From: Bifidobacteriaceae bacterium
GTDB lineage: Bacteria; Actinomycetota; Actinomycetes; Actinomycetales; Bifidobacteriaceae
DNA: 64,000 bases
NCBI GenBank assembly: GCA_022650895.1
Contig: JALCQC010000007.1
Location: 42,513-106,512, forward strand
Reading direction: 5' to 3'
Positions 1-9,337 of this stretch are shown piece by piece (position 1 is the first letter of the stretch; every line of letters begins with the position of its first letter). Both the position numbers and the translations under genes were made by a program. The notes beneath the pieces are model-generated. The model was not told where the DNA came from and did no database searches. It saw nothing but the letters and a program-made list of their open reading frames with translations.

Positions 1-1019
1 CCACTGGGAAGTCCCGCCACATTCTCGCGCACCAGCTGCGCCCGGTGAAGTGAGGGTTCATTGGCGACCAGTGTTGCCCCCGTCTGCGCGGCCAAAGCGC
101 CCAGAAGTGCCGTTTTCCCTCCCGGTCCTGCGCACAGATCCAACCAACGATGGGTGGTGGCAGTGGGAGCCGGCGCCGCAGCAAGCGCCAACGCCGCCAA
201 CTGGCTACCTTCGTCTTCAACGCCCGCCTGCGCCGTAGCAACGGCCGGAAGCGCCCCCGGGTGAACGCCCTTCACCCGAACGGCGTAGGGAGACCACAAT
301 CCATCACGAACGTCGGCATCGGCGGGCAGCTGCGAGCGCAGATCTTCTTGGGAGATAAGTCCAGGACGTGCAACGAGCGTCACCTCCGCCGCTCGGTTAT
401 CGGCATCGAGAATATCCGACAGCGCGGAATCTGCCGATGCAGCCTGCTCCTCGTAACCGGCAGCATTCCATGATTTCTGAAATTCCGACACGATCCATTC
501 CGGATGCGAATAGCGCACCGCGAGGCGTTTGATCGGCTCGTCTTTGGGAATGCGGGAGACGACGATCGATTCCCATTCACGTCGATTCCTCTTGGCGACG
601 GCTCGAATCACGGCGTTGACGAAGCCGGAGAGCCTGCCACGGCCCTTATCTCGGATGAGATCGACGCTGCTTGATACCGCCGCATAGTCGGGGACCTCCA
701 TGAACAACACCTCGAAGACGCCCAGCCGGAGAATTTCAAGTGCGATGGGATCGATTTTCTCGGGAACCCTCTTCGCGGCGGCGGCTACGATGGCGTCGAG
801 AAGGCCTCGCCAGCGTAGCGTTCCGTAGACGGCATCGGTGACGAAGGCGGCGTCCTGACCGGTGACTCCCTGCCTGGTAAGTTCCTTGGGAAGGATGAGA
901 TTGGCGAAGCTCGCGGTCTGCGAAACCCTCAACAGGGTGTCAACGGCGACACGACGGGGTATGTCCTTACGGCGTTTGCCGCTTTTGCCGGTGTCCTCTG
1001 AATTAGCCAAGATACGCAT
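1..1019 (-). CDS. rsmB: 16S rRNA (cytosine-C5) methyltransferase RsmB, C-terminus outside window
   Basis: RsmB/Fmu-type SAM-dependent methyltransferase, which methylates a cytosine of 16S rRNA. About 339 codons are present. The N-terminal NusB-like RNA-binding domain comes first (motif DAAFVTDAVYGTLRW near residue 55), followed by the linker and the start of the Rossmann methyltransferase domain, with the SAM-binding motif WLDLCAGPGGKTALLGA near residue 295. The window edge cuts the gene before the catalytic cysteine motifs. The start chosen is an ATG (MRILANSED) that lies inside the 3' end of fmt in another frame, giving a 17-base overlap and implying translational coupling. It is the last gene of a metK-priA-HAD-fmt-rsmB run, the usual actinobacterial order. 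Confidence 0.9.
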   Translation of the reverse strand, partial: MRILANSEDTGKSGKRRKDIPRRVAVDTLLRVSQTASFANLILPKELTRQGVTGQDAAFVTDAVYGTLRWRGLLDAIVAAAAKRVPEKIDPIALEILRLGVFEVLFMEVPDYAAVSSSVDLIRDKGRGRLSGFVNAVIRAVAKRNRREWESIVVSRIPKDEPIKRLAVRYSHPEWIVSEFQKSWNAAGYEEQAASADSALSDILDADNRAAEVTLVARPGLISQEDLRSQLPADADVRDGLWSPYAVRVKGVHPGALPAVATAQAGVEDEGSQLAALALAAAPAPTATTHRWLDLCAGPGGKTALLGALAAQTGATLVANEPSLHRAQLVRENVAGLPS

Positions 1020-2067
1020 CCTCGTCCAGTCGGGCGCCACGGGCCCAGTCGGCTGCGGGCATGGGCTTCTTCCCTTGGGCGGTCACATTGTTCAATTCGA
1101 GGAAGGTGTCGCCGCCGCACAGGACCCATACATGTTTCTTGCTGACGATGAGCGCTCCCGGGCGCAGCTCCGTCACGTCGATTCCCTGTAGCTCCAGCAC
1201 AGAGTCAAGCGCCGCCGCATGCACGGATACAGGGGTGACAGCGTTGAGACGCATCTTCTGGGGTGCATGCTGTGCACTGTCGGTGCCGTGTGCGGCACTG
1301 ATGTCGCGTACACTGTCGGCATCGTCCGCACCACTGTGTTCCGCCTCCGCATGCACCTCGCACCACGCCCCCGGATCGGGGTTACACGCGCGGATTCTGC
1401 GATCCAGGATCTCTGCGGGAAGCGAGAAATCTGCGCGCGCATCCAACGGCGTGATTTTCTTCGCGTAGGCGTGATCGGCATCGGCGAAATCAGGCTGCGG
1501 GCGGAATTGCGCCGTTCCCGCACCCACCTTCTCAAGGGCTTTGACAAGCAGTTCCGGGCCTTCGTGAGCCAAGGACTCCAGGAGCTCACCCGATGTGGGC
1601 CGTCCCTCAATGGGAACGCGACGCTGCAGCACGATGGGACCGGAGTCCATTCCTGCGGTGATTTTGAAAACGGTCAGGCCGGTGGTGTCGTCACCGTTCC
1701 AGATGGCGCGCTGCACCGGAGCCGCACCACGCCATGCCGGCAGCTCGGAGAAATGCAGGTTGTACCAACCCATGGGAACCGCGTCGAGAACCTTCTGGGT
1801 CAGGATACGCCCATATGCGACAACCGCCGCTGCCTCAACCCCCAGCTCCGCCACCTTCTCAAGAAAAGTGGGATCCTTCGGGCTCATTTCCAGAACGGGA
1901 ATCCCCAGACGCTGTGCCGCCACTTTCACGGGGCTTGGTTCGGTCTTGCGTCCACGGCCACGAACGGCATCGGGACGCGTCAGCGCGGCCACGACGTCAA
2001 AATGCTCGGCCACTGCCTCCAAGCTCGGCACGGCGACCTGCGGAGTTCCTGCGAAAAGTATTCTCAT
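1003..2067 (-). CDS. fmt: Methionyl-tRNA formyltransferase
   Basis: Formylates Met-tRNAfMet with 10-formyl-tetrahydrofolate to make the initiator tRNA. The 354-residue protein starts MRILFAGTPQVAVPSLEAV. It carries the catalytic Asn-x-His stretch (NLHFSELPAWRGAAPVQ) and the downstream MDSGPI aspartate motif, then the C-terminal tRNA-binding domain. The ATG is preceded by AGGAGG and sits one base after the upstream gene's stop, so the two are coupled. Oddity: after the Trp-Cys at about residue 260 there is an extra hydrophilic segment of about 30 residues rich in Ala, Asp, Ser and His, just where the C-terminal domain begins. The core motifs are intact, so activity is expected. Confidence 0.95.
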   Translation of the reverse strand: MRILFAGTPQVAVPSLEAVAEHFDVVAALTRPDAVRGRGRKTEPSPVKVAAQRLGIPVLEMSPKDPTFLEKVAELGVEAAAVVAYGRILTQKVLDAVPMGWYNLHFSELPAWRGAAPVQRAIWNGDDTTGLTVFKITAGMDSGPIVLQRRVPIEGRPTSGELLESLAHEGPELLVKALEKVGAGTAQFRPQPDFADADHAYAKKITPLDARADFSLPAEILDRRIRACNPDPGAWCEVHAEAEHSGADDADSVRDISAAHGTDSAQHAPQKMRLNAVTPVSVHAAALDSVLELQGIDVTELRPGALIVSKKHVWVLCGGDTFLELNNVTAQGKKPMPAADWARGARLDEDAYLG

Positions 2068-2068
2068 A

Positions 2069-2788
2069 TCATGCCTCCTGCACGGATGGAATATCCAACC
2101 CCAACGCGATGAGCTCCCGACGGACCTTCTGCGGAGTCGTCTGCACAACGCCAGCTATGCCGACGTTTCTAGCAGCGGCGACATTGCGTGGAGTGTCATC
2201 GATGAAGACGGACGTCCGCGCGCTGATGCCGAATTTCTTCAGTGCATAGTTGAAGATTTCCGGACTCGGCTTGACGAGGCCGACATAGCCGGAGATCACC
2301 TTGTCCTCCATCTCATGGAGAAGCGGGTAGGCGTCCCACACGGATCCGAAGGATTCCGGAGACCAATTCGACAGTCCCCACACATGGATTCCGGCGTTTT
2401 TGAGGTCCTCAACCAGTTGGCGCGCACCCGGGACAACGCCGATAAGGGAATCCAGAAAGTGATCCAGATACCATGTGAGGATATCCGCCATCTGGTCACC
2501 GTGTTCGGCACGCATCCGAGGGATGATGTCCTTTGTTGGCACGCCCCGGTCAGTCTCGTGGTTGTAATCCCAGAAGCCGGAGGCCTCGTTGTCGAGGAAA
2601 CGCGCAATGAGCTCGTCCGAATAACGTCCAACGAGGGCTGCGCGCGGATCCCATGTCACTAGAACGTTGCCGAAATCGAAGATGACGTTTTCGATGCTGC
2701 CCTTGCGATCAAGATCGGGTTGATAATCGGGATCCGGATCGTCGGGGTGAACCACGTGCGTTGGTGTGGCTGGGGTGAAATTCGTCAA
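2069..2788 (-). CDS. HAD-superfamily hydrolase (YihX-like)
   Basis: A 239-residue haloacid-dehalogenase-fold protein. Motif I is FDFGNVLVTWDP (nucleophile Asp; the usual second Asp is replaced by Gly-Asn, as in the YihX/epoxide-hydrolase N-domain group). Motif II is GLSNWS, motif III is around KPSPEIFNYAL, and motif IV is VFIDDTPRNV. The start is a TTG: an in-frame TGA lies two codons upstream, so no earlier start is possible, and AAAGGA precedes it. About 35 polar residues come before the HAD core. It sits between priA and fmt and its stop is one base from the fmt start. It is probably a phosphatase acting on a small sugar or nucleotide phosphate; the substrate cannot be read from sequence. 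Confidence 0.85.
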   Translation of the reverse strand: MTNFTPATPTHVVHPDDPDPDYQPDLDRKGSIENVIFDFGNVLVTWDPRAALVGRYSDELIARFLDNEASGFWDYNHETDRGVPTKDIIPRMRAEHGDQMADILTWYLDHFLDSLIGVVPGARQLVEDLKNAGIHVWGLSNWSPESFGSVWDAYPLLHEMEDKVISGYVGLVKPSPEIFNYALKKFGISARTSVFIDDTPRNVAAARNVGIAGVVQTTPQKVRRELIALGLDIPSVQEA

Positions 2789-2829
2789 CGGTCATCCTTT
2801 CGGAAGATATTGGATGTTTCCCTACTGCT

Positions 2830-2854
2830 GTTCTTAAGGTCCATCTTAAGGAAC
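2830..2854 (-). repeat. CTTAAG stem-loop between priA and the HAD gene
   Basis: Two copies of CTTAAG lie 6 bases apart. Read on the minus strand they fold into a stem of about nine pairs (GTTC/GAAC plus TTAAG/CTTAA) with one bulge and a six-base loop. There is no T-run behind it, so it is at best a weak terminator or an RNA-processing site downstream of priA. Confidence 0.35.
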
Positions 2855-2870
2855 TGCCTTGTCTTTTCAG

Positions 2871-5171
2871 CTATCTCTCGCGTAGATCCTTTGGGTTGAT
2901 CCAGAACCGCAGCTCCCCCGGTTCCCTGTGAATAGCGCGGTTCGCCACGGCGACGTGCAGCCGCCGCGCCAATTCCTCCCGCTGGGAAAGCGGCACGCGC
3001 ACGATGGCACGGACACGATCGTTCGATCCCTCGAGTTGACGGTTGCGCACCGTCGGAGCGGGAGGAATCTCGATGGGGCCCATCAGCGATGGTATGTCAT
3101 CTTTCTCCCCGGCCGCAGTGGAAACCTCGAGGCTGGCGAAGTCACCCGTGAGAGCACCAATCTCCTCCACGACCTCCATCACCGCCGCATACTTTCCCCA
3201 CACACTGGCGGCACACACGGACGGAGGAAGTCCCGCCTCGCTGCGTTCCGCGTTCTCCTTGCGTGCAAGAAGCCGCGGATCCCAAGCGACCAACGACTGT
3301 GCCAAGTCCGGATCGCATTGACCCACGAGCAGCACCTGCCCCCCTTCGGAAGCGGGCACCGCAAGGGAGGCGAGGTTCATCCACACATTCAACGTGTCCG
3401 CTCGCGCATCAAGCGACTGTGAATACAGAGAGGTCCAGGCGTCCAGAATGGCAACGGCGCGATAATTGCCCTCCTCGACCCGAGGCTGGGCTCCCGGAGT
3501 CGCGATGACGATGCGCGGAGTATTGGGCACGGATTCCACCACGCCACGCGCCTGCGAGGGCGTGGAGACGACCAAGGGAAGATTGCGGAAAAGGCCACGG
3601 ATCTCGGCAGCCGTTCCCTGGGCGCCGATTCGTACGGCGCGGAATCGGTCACAGCCGCAGTGGGGACACGTCCAACCGGCTGCGGGCTGTGCACACCAGG
3701 CGCACACCGGGAGAGCGCGTCCACGCGTTCGCAGCGGCCCGGAGCAGCGTCGACACCGTGCCTGACGGCGGCATTGCGAACAGGACAGCACTTCCGTGAA
3801 GCCATCGTAGGGAACCGCGACGAGGACCGGTCCCTCCTTTGCCGCCTTCATCAGCGCGGCTGAGACGGTGTGTGGAATGCGGGAACCTGCGGTCGTGTCT
3901 CCCAGAGACTGCAACTCCTGCAGGTTCATCCAGCGAATCCACGGACGCTCCTGATGCAGGACAGTGGGGTACGCATGTACCTCTATGACCTTCGAGCCCT
4001 CTTGGTCCACTTCGTACTGCGACACCGGCGAACGGCCAAGCCCCATGGTGAGAAAGACACCGTGATGGAGACGAGAACGTTCGAGCAGTACGTCACGGAC
4101 ATTGGCATACGGCATGAAACCATCGGTGTTCTGGTAGGCGTTGTCGTCCAGCACCGCAAAAAGCGCGGCCCCATGTACCGGCGCATACATCACAGCCCGC
4201 GTTCCGATGGCACAACGCACGGCCCCGGAGCAGAGTGACACGTACGACCGGTAGCGCACATCCTGGGGATCCGACGAATCGACGACCACGTAGTCGGCGG
4301 GGTCTCCCTGATTCCTCGCCTCTTTCATACCGTACTGTGCCAGAGCCTGCGCTAGTTCCCGCACCGCTCGGTGATGTGGCAGACACACCACCACGGACTT
4401 GCCGCTGGACATCGCACTGGCCATCGCCCACGCCATATCCGCCGACCATTTAGCCCTGCCCGGCAAACAATCCCAGACGAGACGCTTCCATGAGGTCCCA
4501 GTCAACGCCGCCAGAGCCGTGTCGGCACCCGCATACTCCTCCTGCACGCGGCGCGTCTCGAAGTCCAGATAACGGTCCTGCTGATCCTGAGAGGCTTTCT
4601 CCCCCGGATCACTACGGGTTGAAATGCCGTTTGAAGATTCGTGGACTGCCACAGGGGAAGCAGAGAAAACGGGAGAAGTGAGGGACGTGCGCGCGGCAGC
4701 ATCCGGCCTAGCCCCGCGTGAGATGCTGGTCCACCCGCGCTCGCGCTCGATGTGCGCGACGCGTGGAGGAACCGCCACACGGATGATGTTCGCACGCGTC
4801 CCACCAAAAAGCGCGGCGATACGGTCAAGGTCGCGCCGCATTTCGGCGTCGATGAGCACCAGTGGCGAGACGACGCGTTCGATGTATTTCAGAAGGTCGG
4901 GATCGGTTTCGGAACTTTCAGCGCGCTCCCAGACGAAGCCATCCAAGAGCTTATTACCGAAACGCACCCGCACCCGCACCCCAGGAACGGCGTCCTCGGA
5001 GAACCTTTCCTCCACCAGATAGTCGAAAGTCCGTCCCAGATGGGCCGCCTGCACTCCCAGCACCACCTTTGCGATGGGAAATTTTTCGGCGGGAACCCGC
5101 AGCCTCGGCTTCTTCTTACGCTTTTTGGGAGCGAGACCGTCGAGGGCCGGCTGCATGTCATCGTAGTCCAT
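2871..5171 (-). CDS. priA: Primosomal protein N' (PriA), helicase motifs lost
   Basis: A PriA-family replication restart protein of 766 residues. The N-terminal 3'-DNA-end-binding domain is clear (FPIAKVVLGVQAAHLG, then FDYLVEERF and GVRVRVRFGN). The zinc region is present at about residues 465-510 with CxxC pairs (CSQCRRQARCRRCSG, CAWCAQPAAGWTCPHCG). Where canonical PriA has a Walker A motif (GxTGSGKT), this protein has CLPGRAKWSADMAWA, and the DEEH box is replaced by LDDNAY. It therefore looks unable to hydrolyse ATP as a helicase. This matches the 'probable primosomal protein N'' class known in actinobacteria. It likely acts as a structural fork-recognition factor. It lies between metK and the HAD gene. 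Confidence 0.9.
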   Translation of the reverse strand: MDYDDMQPALDGLAPKKRKKKPRLRVPAEKFPIAKVVLGVQAAHLGRTFDYLVEERFSEDAVPGVRVRVRFGNKLLDGFVWERAESSETDPDLLKYIERVVSPLVLIDAEMRRDLDRIAALFGGTRANIIRVAVPPRVAHIERERGWTSISRGARPDAAARTSLTSPVFSASPVAVHESSNGISTRSDPGEKASQDQQDRYLDFETRRVQEEYAGADTALAALTGTSWKRLVWDCLPGRAKWSADMAWAMASAMSSGKSVVVCLPHHRAVRELAQALAQYGMKEARNQGDPADYVVVDSSDPQDVRYRSYVSLCSGAVRCAIGTRAVMYAPVHGAALFAVLDDNAYQNTDGFMPYANVRDVLLERSRLHHGVFLTMGLGRSPVSQYEVDQEGSKVIEVHAYPTVLHQERPWIRWMNLQELQSLGDTTAGSRIPHTVSAALMKAAKEGPVLVAVPYDGFTEVLSCSQCRRQARCRRCSGPLRTRGRALPVCAWCAQPAAGWTCPHCGCDRFRAVRIGAQGTAAEIRGLFRNLPLVVSTPSQARGVVESVPNTPRIVIATPGAQPRVEEGNYRAVAILDAWTSLYSQSLDARADTLNVWMNLASLAVPASEGGQVLLVGQCDPDLAQSLVAWDPRLLARKENAERSEAGLPPSVCAASVWGKYAAVMEVVEEIGALTGDFASLEVSTAAGEKDDIPSLMGPIEIPPAPTVRNRQLEGSNDRVRAIVRVPLSQREELARRLHVAVANRAIHREPGELRFWINPKDLRER

Positions 5172-5329
5172 GCGTTCCGCCCCCTTCGCTTATGTGGCTT
5201 TGCCCTCCAAGCCGCCGTAACAGTTATTGTCTCAATTCATTATCCCAACAACCGAGGCCACCGAATGGAAGTTCCGAATTCGGATCCGGATCCCGTTTAT
5301 TCTGTTTCCTGCTCGTTTATTTGTTTCCC

Positions 5330-6565
5330 CTATTCGTTTCCGTTTTCTGCAGCAGCGACTGCACTCTTCAATGCTTCCGCGCGATCGGTGCGTTCCCAGG
5401 TGAAATCGGGGTCCGTCCGACCGAAGTGTCCGTAGGCCGCCGTCTTCGCGTAGATGGGACGTATCAGATCGAGAGCGTCGATGATCGCTGCCGGACGCAG
5501 ATCGAAGGTCTCGCGCACCGCAGCCTCGATCTGGGCACGGGTGGCACCCTGCTCCGTGCCGAAAGTGTCGACCATGATAGCCACGGGCTCCGCGATGCCG
5601 ATGGCATACGCAATCTGGACCTCGACGCGATGAGCGAGACCTGCCGCCACAATGTTCTTGGCCACCCAGCGAGCGGCGTAGGCAGCGGAACGATCCACCT
5701 TGGAGGGATCCTTGCCCGAGAAGGCACCGCCACCGTGGTGGGCGGCACCGCCGTAGGTGTCGACGATGATCTTGCGACCGGTGAGACCGGCGTCCGCGGC
5801 AGGGCCTCCCAACACGAAGGAGCCCGTAGGATTCACAAACAACCTGAAGTGGTCATGCTCAACTGCAGCACCGCAGACGGAATCCAATACCGGTGTGATG
5901 ACGTGCTCAAGCAGCTGCGCCCGCAGGTATTCCTGCGCCACATCGGGATCATGCTGGGTGGAGACCACGATCGTGTTGATGCGCAGCGGGCGGCCGTCCT
6001 CGTCATACTCGACCGTCACCTGAGTCTTACCATCCGGGCGCAGATGCGGAACGATGGCTTTCTTGCGCACGTCGGCGAGTCTTTCCGACAAACGGTGGGC
6101 GATGGTGATGGGCAGGGGCATGAGAACGTCCGTCTCATCGCAGGCATACCCAAACATGACGCCCTGGTCGCCGGCACCCTGCGATTCATACAGGCTCTCC
6201 CGCTCCGCCGCGGTGAGGTGGTGTCCACGGCCGAGACGGTCCACACCCTGACTGATCTCCGTGCTCTGCTGACCGATGGCGACCAGCACGCCGCACGAGT
6301 CGGCATCCAGACCGATGTCGGAACTGGTGTAACCGATGCCGCGAACCACGTCACGCACGATCTTCGGAATCTCCGTATAGCCTTCGGACGTCACCTCTCC
6401 GAAGACAAAGAATTGACCTTTGGTGGCCGATGTCTCGACCGCCACACGAGAATGCGGATCCTTGATCAGCAAGTCATCGAGGATGGCATCTGAAATCTGA
6501 TCGCAAATCTTGTCGGGATGGCCCTCCGTCACTGATTCCGCTGTCATCAGGCGTGGCTCTGTCAT
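5330..6565 (-). CDS. metK: S-adenosylmethionine synthetase
   Basis: Makes SAM from methionine and ATP in the cytosol. The 411-residue protein is full length, with the family hallmarks [17 protein letters not shown] near the N-terminus, [16 protein letters not shown] in the middle and [19 protein letters not shown] in the C-terminal half. The ATG follows AAAGGA. The roughly 100-base leader back to the upstream terminator shows no SAM riboswitch. A strong terminator separates it from rpoZ, so metK probably has its own promoter; 158 bases without a gene separate it from priA. Confidence 0.97.
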   Translation of the reverse strand: MTEPRLMTAESVTEGHPDKICDQISDAILDDLLIKDPHSRVAVETSATKGQFFVFGEVTSEGYTEIPKIVRDVVRGIGYTSSDIGLDADSCGVLVAIGQQSTEISQGVDRLGRGHHLTAAERESLYESQGAGDQGVMFGYACDETDVLMPLPITIAHRLSERLADVRKKAIVPHLRPDGKTQVTVEYDEDGRPLRINTIVVSTQHDPDVAQEYLRAQLLEHVITPVLDSVCGAAVEHDHFRLFVNPTGSFVLGGPAADAGLTGRKIIVDTYGGAAHHGGGAFSGKDPSKVDRSAAYAARWVAKNIVAAGLAHRVEVQIAYAIGIAEPVAIMVDTFGTEQGATRAQIEAAVRETFDLRPAAIIDALDLIRPIYAKTAAYGHFGRTDPDFTWERTDRAEALKSAVAAAENGNE

Positions 6566-6664
6566 AACTGGTCCTTTTCCGTTTCGTCTCTGTGCTACTG
6601 CACTACTGTGTTTCTACTGCGGCGTCACGTCTTCGAGAACCCTGCGGAAGCTTTCGAATACGAA

Positions 6665-6700
6665 AATGTCTCCCCGTGAAACGAGCCACGGAGAGACATT
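6665..6700 (-). terminator. Rho-independent terminator of rpoZ
   Basis: An inverted repeat with 14-base arms (AATGTCTCCCCGTG and CACGGAGAGACATT, one mismatch or wobble pair) and an 8-base loop. On the minus strand it is followed by TTTTCG. It lies 15 bases past the rpoZ stop, so it should end the rpoZ transcript before metK. Confidence 0.85.
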
Positions 6701-6714
6701 GACAATAAAGACGC

Positions 6715-6999
6715 TCAGTTGCCCTCTGTGAGGTCGTCTTCTCCAAGCGTTTCCTCAAGCAGTCCCTCGTTGATTTCGCGTAATGCGATTGACAAGGGCT
6801 TCTCTTGATTCCCATACTCAACCAGCGGACCGACGTTCTGCAACAGACCTTCGTTCAGCTGAGTGAAGTATGAATTGATCTGGCGCGCGCGCTTGGCGGC
6901 GAAAATCGCGAGCGCGTACTCGGAATCCGCGTGCTTCATCAGATCATCGATCGGAGGATTTGCGAGTCCTTGCGGTTCCGGTGATGTGCCCAGTGGCAT
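6715..6999 (-). CDS. rpoZ: RNA polymerase omega subunit
   Basis: A 94-residue omega subunit that helps assemble and stabilise RNA polymerase. It is recognised by [17 protein letters not shown], the conserved [13 protein letters not shown] helix and [18 protein letters not shown]. The start is the ATG of [10 protein letters not shown], preceded by GAGGAG at good spacing. An upstream ATG 18 codons earlier lacks a ribosome site and would add residues unlike the family. A promoter at 7062-7090 and a terminator at 6665-6700 make it a monocistronic unit. In many actinobacteria rpoZ directly follows gmk; here the two are about 6 kb apart. Confidence 0.95.
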   Translation of the reverse strand: MPLGTSPEPQGLANPPIDDLMKHADSEYALAIFAAKRARQINSYFTQLNEGLLQNVGPLVEYGNQEKPLSIALREINEGLLEETLGEDDLTEGN

Positions 7000-7317
7000 A
7001 TGTTCACTCCTCAAAGCTTGTGGTATATGGCCAGTGTGGCCTTTTGCCTTCAAACTACTGTATTTTAGCGCAAGGGCAGGAAGTTGTGAACGGCGTTTAC
7101 GCTACACGCCGCACACAGTGCCCTCTTGCGGAAAACTCGCGCATGGACTCACTTCGGAGACCCGCACGAACCTTGTCGGAAACCCCTGCCTCAACCCATG
7201 CAGAAGCCCACACCGGAGACCCGTTCAGAAAACTCATTTTCCCATATGATGACCCTTTACTTCCAGATGGTGACCCTCGAAGTTTCGCATGTCATTCCAT
7301 GGTGTAGAAATAGCTGT
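7000..7317. other. Divergent intergenic region between rpoZ and ilvD
   Basis: This 318-base region holds the rpoZ promoter and leader, including a small GGCC-acact-GGCC hairpin in the rpoZ 5' UTR at about 7028-7045. The other half must hold the ilvD promoter. On that side I see only loosely repeated GATGACCCT / GGTGACCCT words at about 7247-7276. No convincing -35/-10 pair, T-box or leader peptide is visible. No coding sequence is apparent. Confidence 0.5.
7062..7090 (-). promoter_or_regulatory. Sigma-A-type promoter of rpoZ
   Basis: On the minus strand: -35 box TTCACA, a 17-base spacer, -10 box TAAAAT. This is close to the housekeeping consensus and points at rpoZ, leaving a leader of about 55 bases. 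Confidence 0.6.
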
Positions 7318-9180
7318 ATGAAAATGAGATCAGACACAGTTATGCAAGGACGAATGTTCGCCGGCGCACGTGCTCTCTATCGCGCTGCCGGTGTCGAAGA
7401 GAAGGACTTCGGCAAACCGATCATCGCCATCGCCAATTCCTTCTCCGAATTTGTGCCGGGACACGTCTTCCTGAATAAGGTCGGCCGCGTTGTCTCGAAG
7501 GCAATCAAGGAAGCTGGCGGCATCCCCCGTGAGTTCAACACCATCGCCGTCGACGATGGCATCGCCATGGGCCACACCGGCATGCTGTATTCTCTCCCCT
7601 CCCGTGATCTCATCGCTGACGCCGTCGAGTACTCCGTGAACGCGCACTGCGCCGACGCACTCATCTGCATCTCCAACTGTGACAAGATCACCCCCGGCAT
7701 GCTGATGGCGGCACTCCGTCTCAACATCCCCACGATCTTCGTCTCCGGCGGCCCGATGGAGGCTGGTTCCACCACCTTCGCCGATGGCAGCACCGACAAG
7801 AGCACCGACCTCATCGACGTCATGTACGCCTCCGCCGACGACAACGTCTCCGACGAGGACCTCCTCGCCTACGAGCGCACCGTCTGCCCCACCTGCGGCT
7901 CCTGCGCCGGCATGTTCACCGCGAATTCGATGAACTGCCTCACCGAGGCCATGGGACTGGCACTGCCCGGCAACGGCACCACACTGGCAACGCACACCGC
8001 TCGCGAACAGCTCTTCGTGAAGGCCGGTCAGAAGATCGTGGAACTGGCAAACCGCTATTACAAGGATGACGACGAGTCCGTGCTTCCGCGCTCCATCGCC
8101 ACCAAGGATGCCTTCGAAAACGCTATGACAATGGACGTCGCCATGGGTGGCTCCACCAACACCGTGCTGCATATTCTCGCAGCAGCCCAGTCCGCCGATG
8201 TCGACTTCGATCTCAACGACATCGAACGCATTTCCCACACCGTTCCCTGCATCTGCAAGGCATCTCCTTCCGGTGATTGGGAGATCTCCGATGTCCACCA
8301 CGCAGGTGGCATCCCCCGCATTCTCGGCGAACTCGACCGCGCCGGCAAGCTGCACCGCAACGTTCAGTCCGTCGACTACCCGGACCTCGAGTCCAAGCTG
8401 GCCGATTGGGATGTGCGCCGCGACACCGCAACGGACGAGGCGAAGAAGCTCTTCCTCGCCGCTCCCGGCGGCAAGCGCACCGTCGAAGCGTGGAGCCAGT
8501 CCAATGAATGGGATTCGCTTGACCTCGATCCCGTCAACGGCGCAGTGCACGACATGGAACACCCCACCATTGCAGAAGGCGGTCTCGCGGTTCTTCGCGG
8601 CAACCTCGCTCCCGATGGCTGCGTCGTCAAGACGCTGGGCGTGGACCCCTCCATCTGGAAGTTCCGCGGAAAGGCTCGTGTGGTCGAATCCCAGGAACAG
8701 GCCGTCGAGCTCATTCTCGGCGATAAGCTGAACCCCGGCGACGCGCTCATCATCCGTTACGAAGGTCCGAAGGGCGGTCCGGGCATGCAGGAGATGCTCT
8801 ACCCCACTTCCTTCGTCAAGGGCAAGCACCTCGGCCCGAAGGTGGCGCTCATCACCGATGGTCGCTACTCCGGCGGTTCCTCAGGTCTCGCCATCGGCCA
8901 CGTCGCTCCCGAAGCAGCTGCCGGCGGCCCCATCGCGCTGGTCGAGGAAGGCGATGACATCGTCATCGATATTCCGAACCGCTCCATCGATGTGGACGTT
9001 CCCGACGACGTGCTCGCAGCACGCAAGAAGGCCATCTCCGAAGGATACGGTTTCAAGCCTCACCGTGACCGCAAGGTCTCGCTGGCGCTGAAGGCCTACG
9101 CTGCCTTCGCTCGTTCCGCCGACAAGGGCGCAACCCGCGATCCTGAGCTCATCAATGAGCTCGCTCATCAGGCCGACTGA
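7318..9180 (+). CDS. ilvD: Dihydroxy-acid dehydratase
   Basis: An Fe-S enzyme of valine and isoleucine synthesis that dehydrates 2,3-dihydroxy-acids to 2-keto acids. The 620-residue protein has the cluster-ligand cysteines in [15 protein letters not shown] and [18 protein letters not shown], followed by [10 protein letters not shown]. The start chosen is ATG ([16 protein letters not shown]), which matches the family's N-terminus; an ATG two codons later is an alternative, and an open frame back to 7126 has no family similarity. The ribosome site is weak. The gene stands alone on the plus strand among minus-strand genes, and no other ilv or leu gene is in the window. A terminator at 9214-9244 follows. 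Confidence 0.95.
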   Translation: MKMRSDTVMQGRMFAGARALYRAAGVEEKDFGKPIIAIANSFSEFVPGHVFLNKVGRVVSKAIKEAGGIPREFNTIAVDDGIAMGHTGMLYSLPSRDLIADAVEYSVNAHCADALICISNCDKITPGMLMAALRLNIPTIFVSGGPMEAGSTTFADGSTDKSTDLIDVMYASADDNVSDEDLLAYERTVCPTCGSCAGMFTANSMNCLTEAMGLALPGNGTTLATHTAREQLFVKAGQKIVELANRYYKDDDESVLPRSIATKDAFENAMTMDVAMGGSTNTVLHILAAAQSADVDFDLNDIERISHTVPCICKASPSGDWEISDVHHAGGIPRILGELDRAGKLHRNVQSVDYPDLESKLADWDVRRDTATDEAKKLFLAAPGGKRTVEAWSQSNEWDSLDLDPVNGAVHDMEHPTIAEGGLAVLRGNLAPDGCVVKTLGVDPSIWKFRGKARVVESQEQAVELILGDKLNPGDALIIRYEGPKGGPGMQEMLYPTSFVKGKHLGPKVALITDGRYSGGSSGLAIGHVAPEAAAGGPIALVEEGDDIVIDIPNRSIDVDVPDDVLAARKKAISEGYGFKPHRDRKVSLALKAYAAFARSADKGATRDPELINELAHQAD

Positions 9181-9213
9181 GAGAACACGGCAAAGATTCA
9201 AAAGTAGATTCAC

Positions 9214-9244
9214 AAAAGGGACGTCACATGATGGCGTCCCTTTT
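9214..9244 (+). terminator. Terminator after ilvD, usable from both sides
   Basis: A perfect 10-base stem (AAAAGGGACG / CGTCCCTTTT) with an 11-base loop. The A-run and T-run flank the stem symmetrically, so it can terminate ilvD and also the converging minus-strand gene. Confidence 0.85.
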
Positions 9245-9255
9245 CTCATATCACT

Positions 9256-9291
9256 GCAACTGCAACGGTCATCGCAACTGCAACAGTCAGT
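9256..9291. repeat. Two-copy 18-base direct repeat
   Basis: GCAACTGCAACGGTCATC is followed directly by GCAACTGCAACAGTCAGT, matching at 15 of 18 positions. It lies in the gap between the ilvD terminator and the end of the convergent nitronate-monooxygenase-like gene. Confidence 0.6.
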
Positions 9292-9337
9292 GTTCCATAT
9301 TAATTTTCATGCTCGTGATGTTCCACGGCGGAATCGG

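Noticed and set aside
4862..6493. Plus-strand open frame of 543 codons opposite priA and metK
   Set aside because: Spans two real genes in antisense and the gap between them; composition is that of a shadow.
6566..6664. Possible SAM riboswitch ahead of metK
   Set aside because: The leader is only about 100 bases after the terminator and shows no conserved riboswitch pattern.
7126..7317. Possible T-box or leader peptide ahead of ilvD
   Set aside because: No T-box consensus, no run of Ile/Val/Leu codons and no attenuator stem is visible.
7330..8829. Minus-strand open frame of 499 codons opposite ilvD
   Set aside because: Antisense shadow of ilvD; the sense frame has all catalytic motifs.
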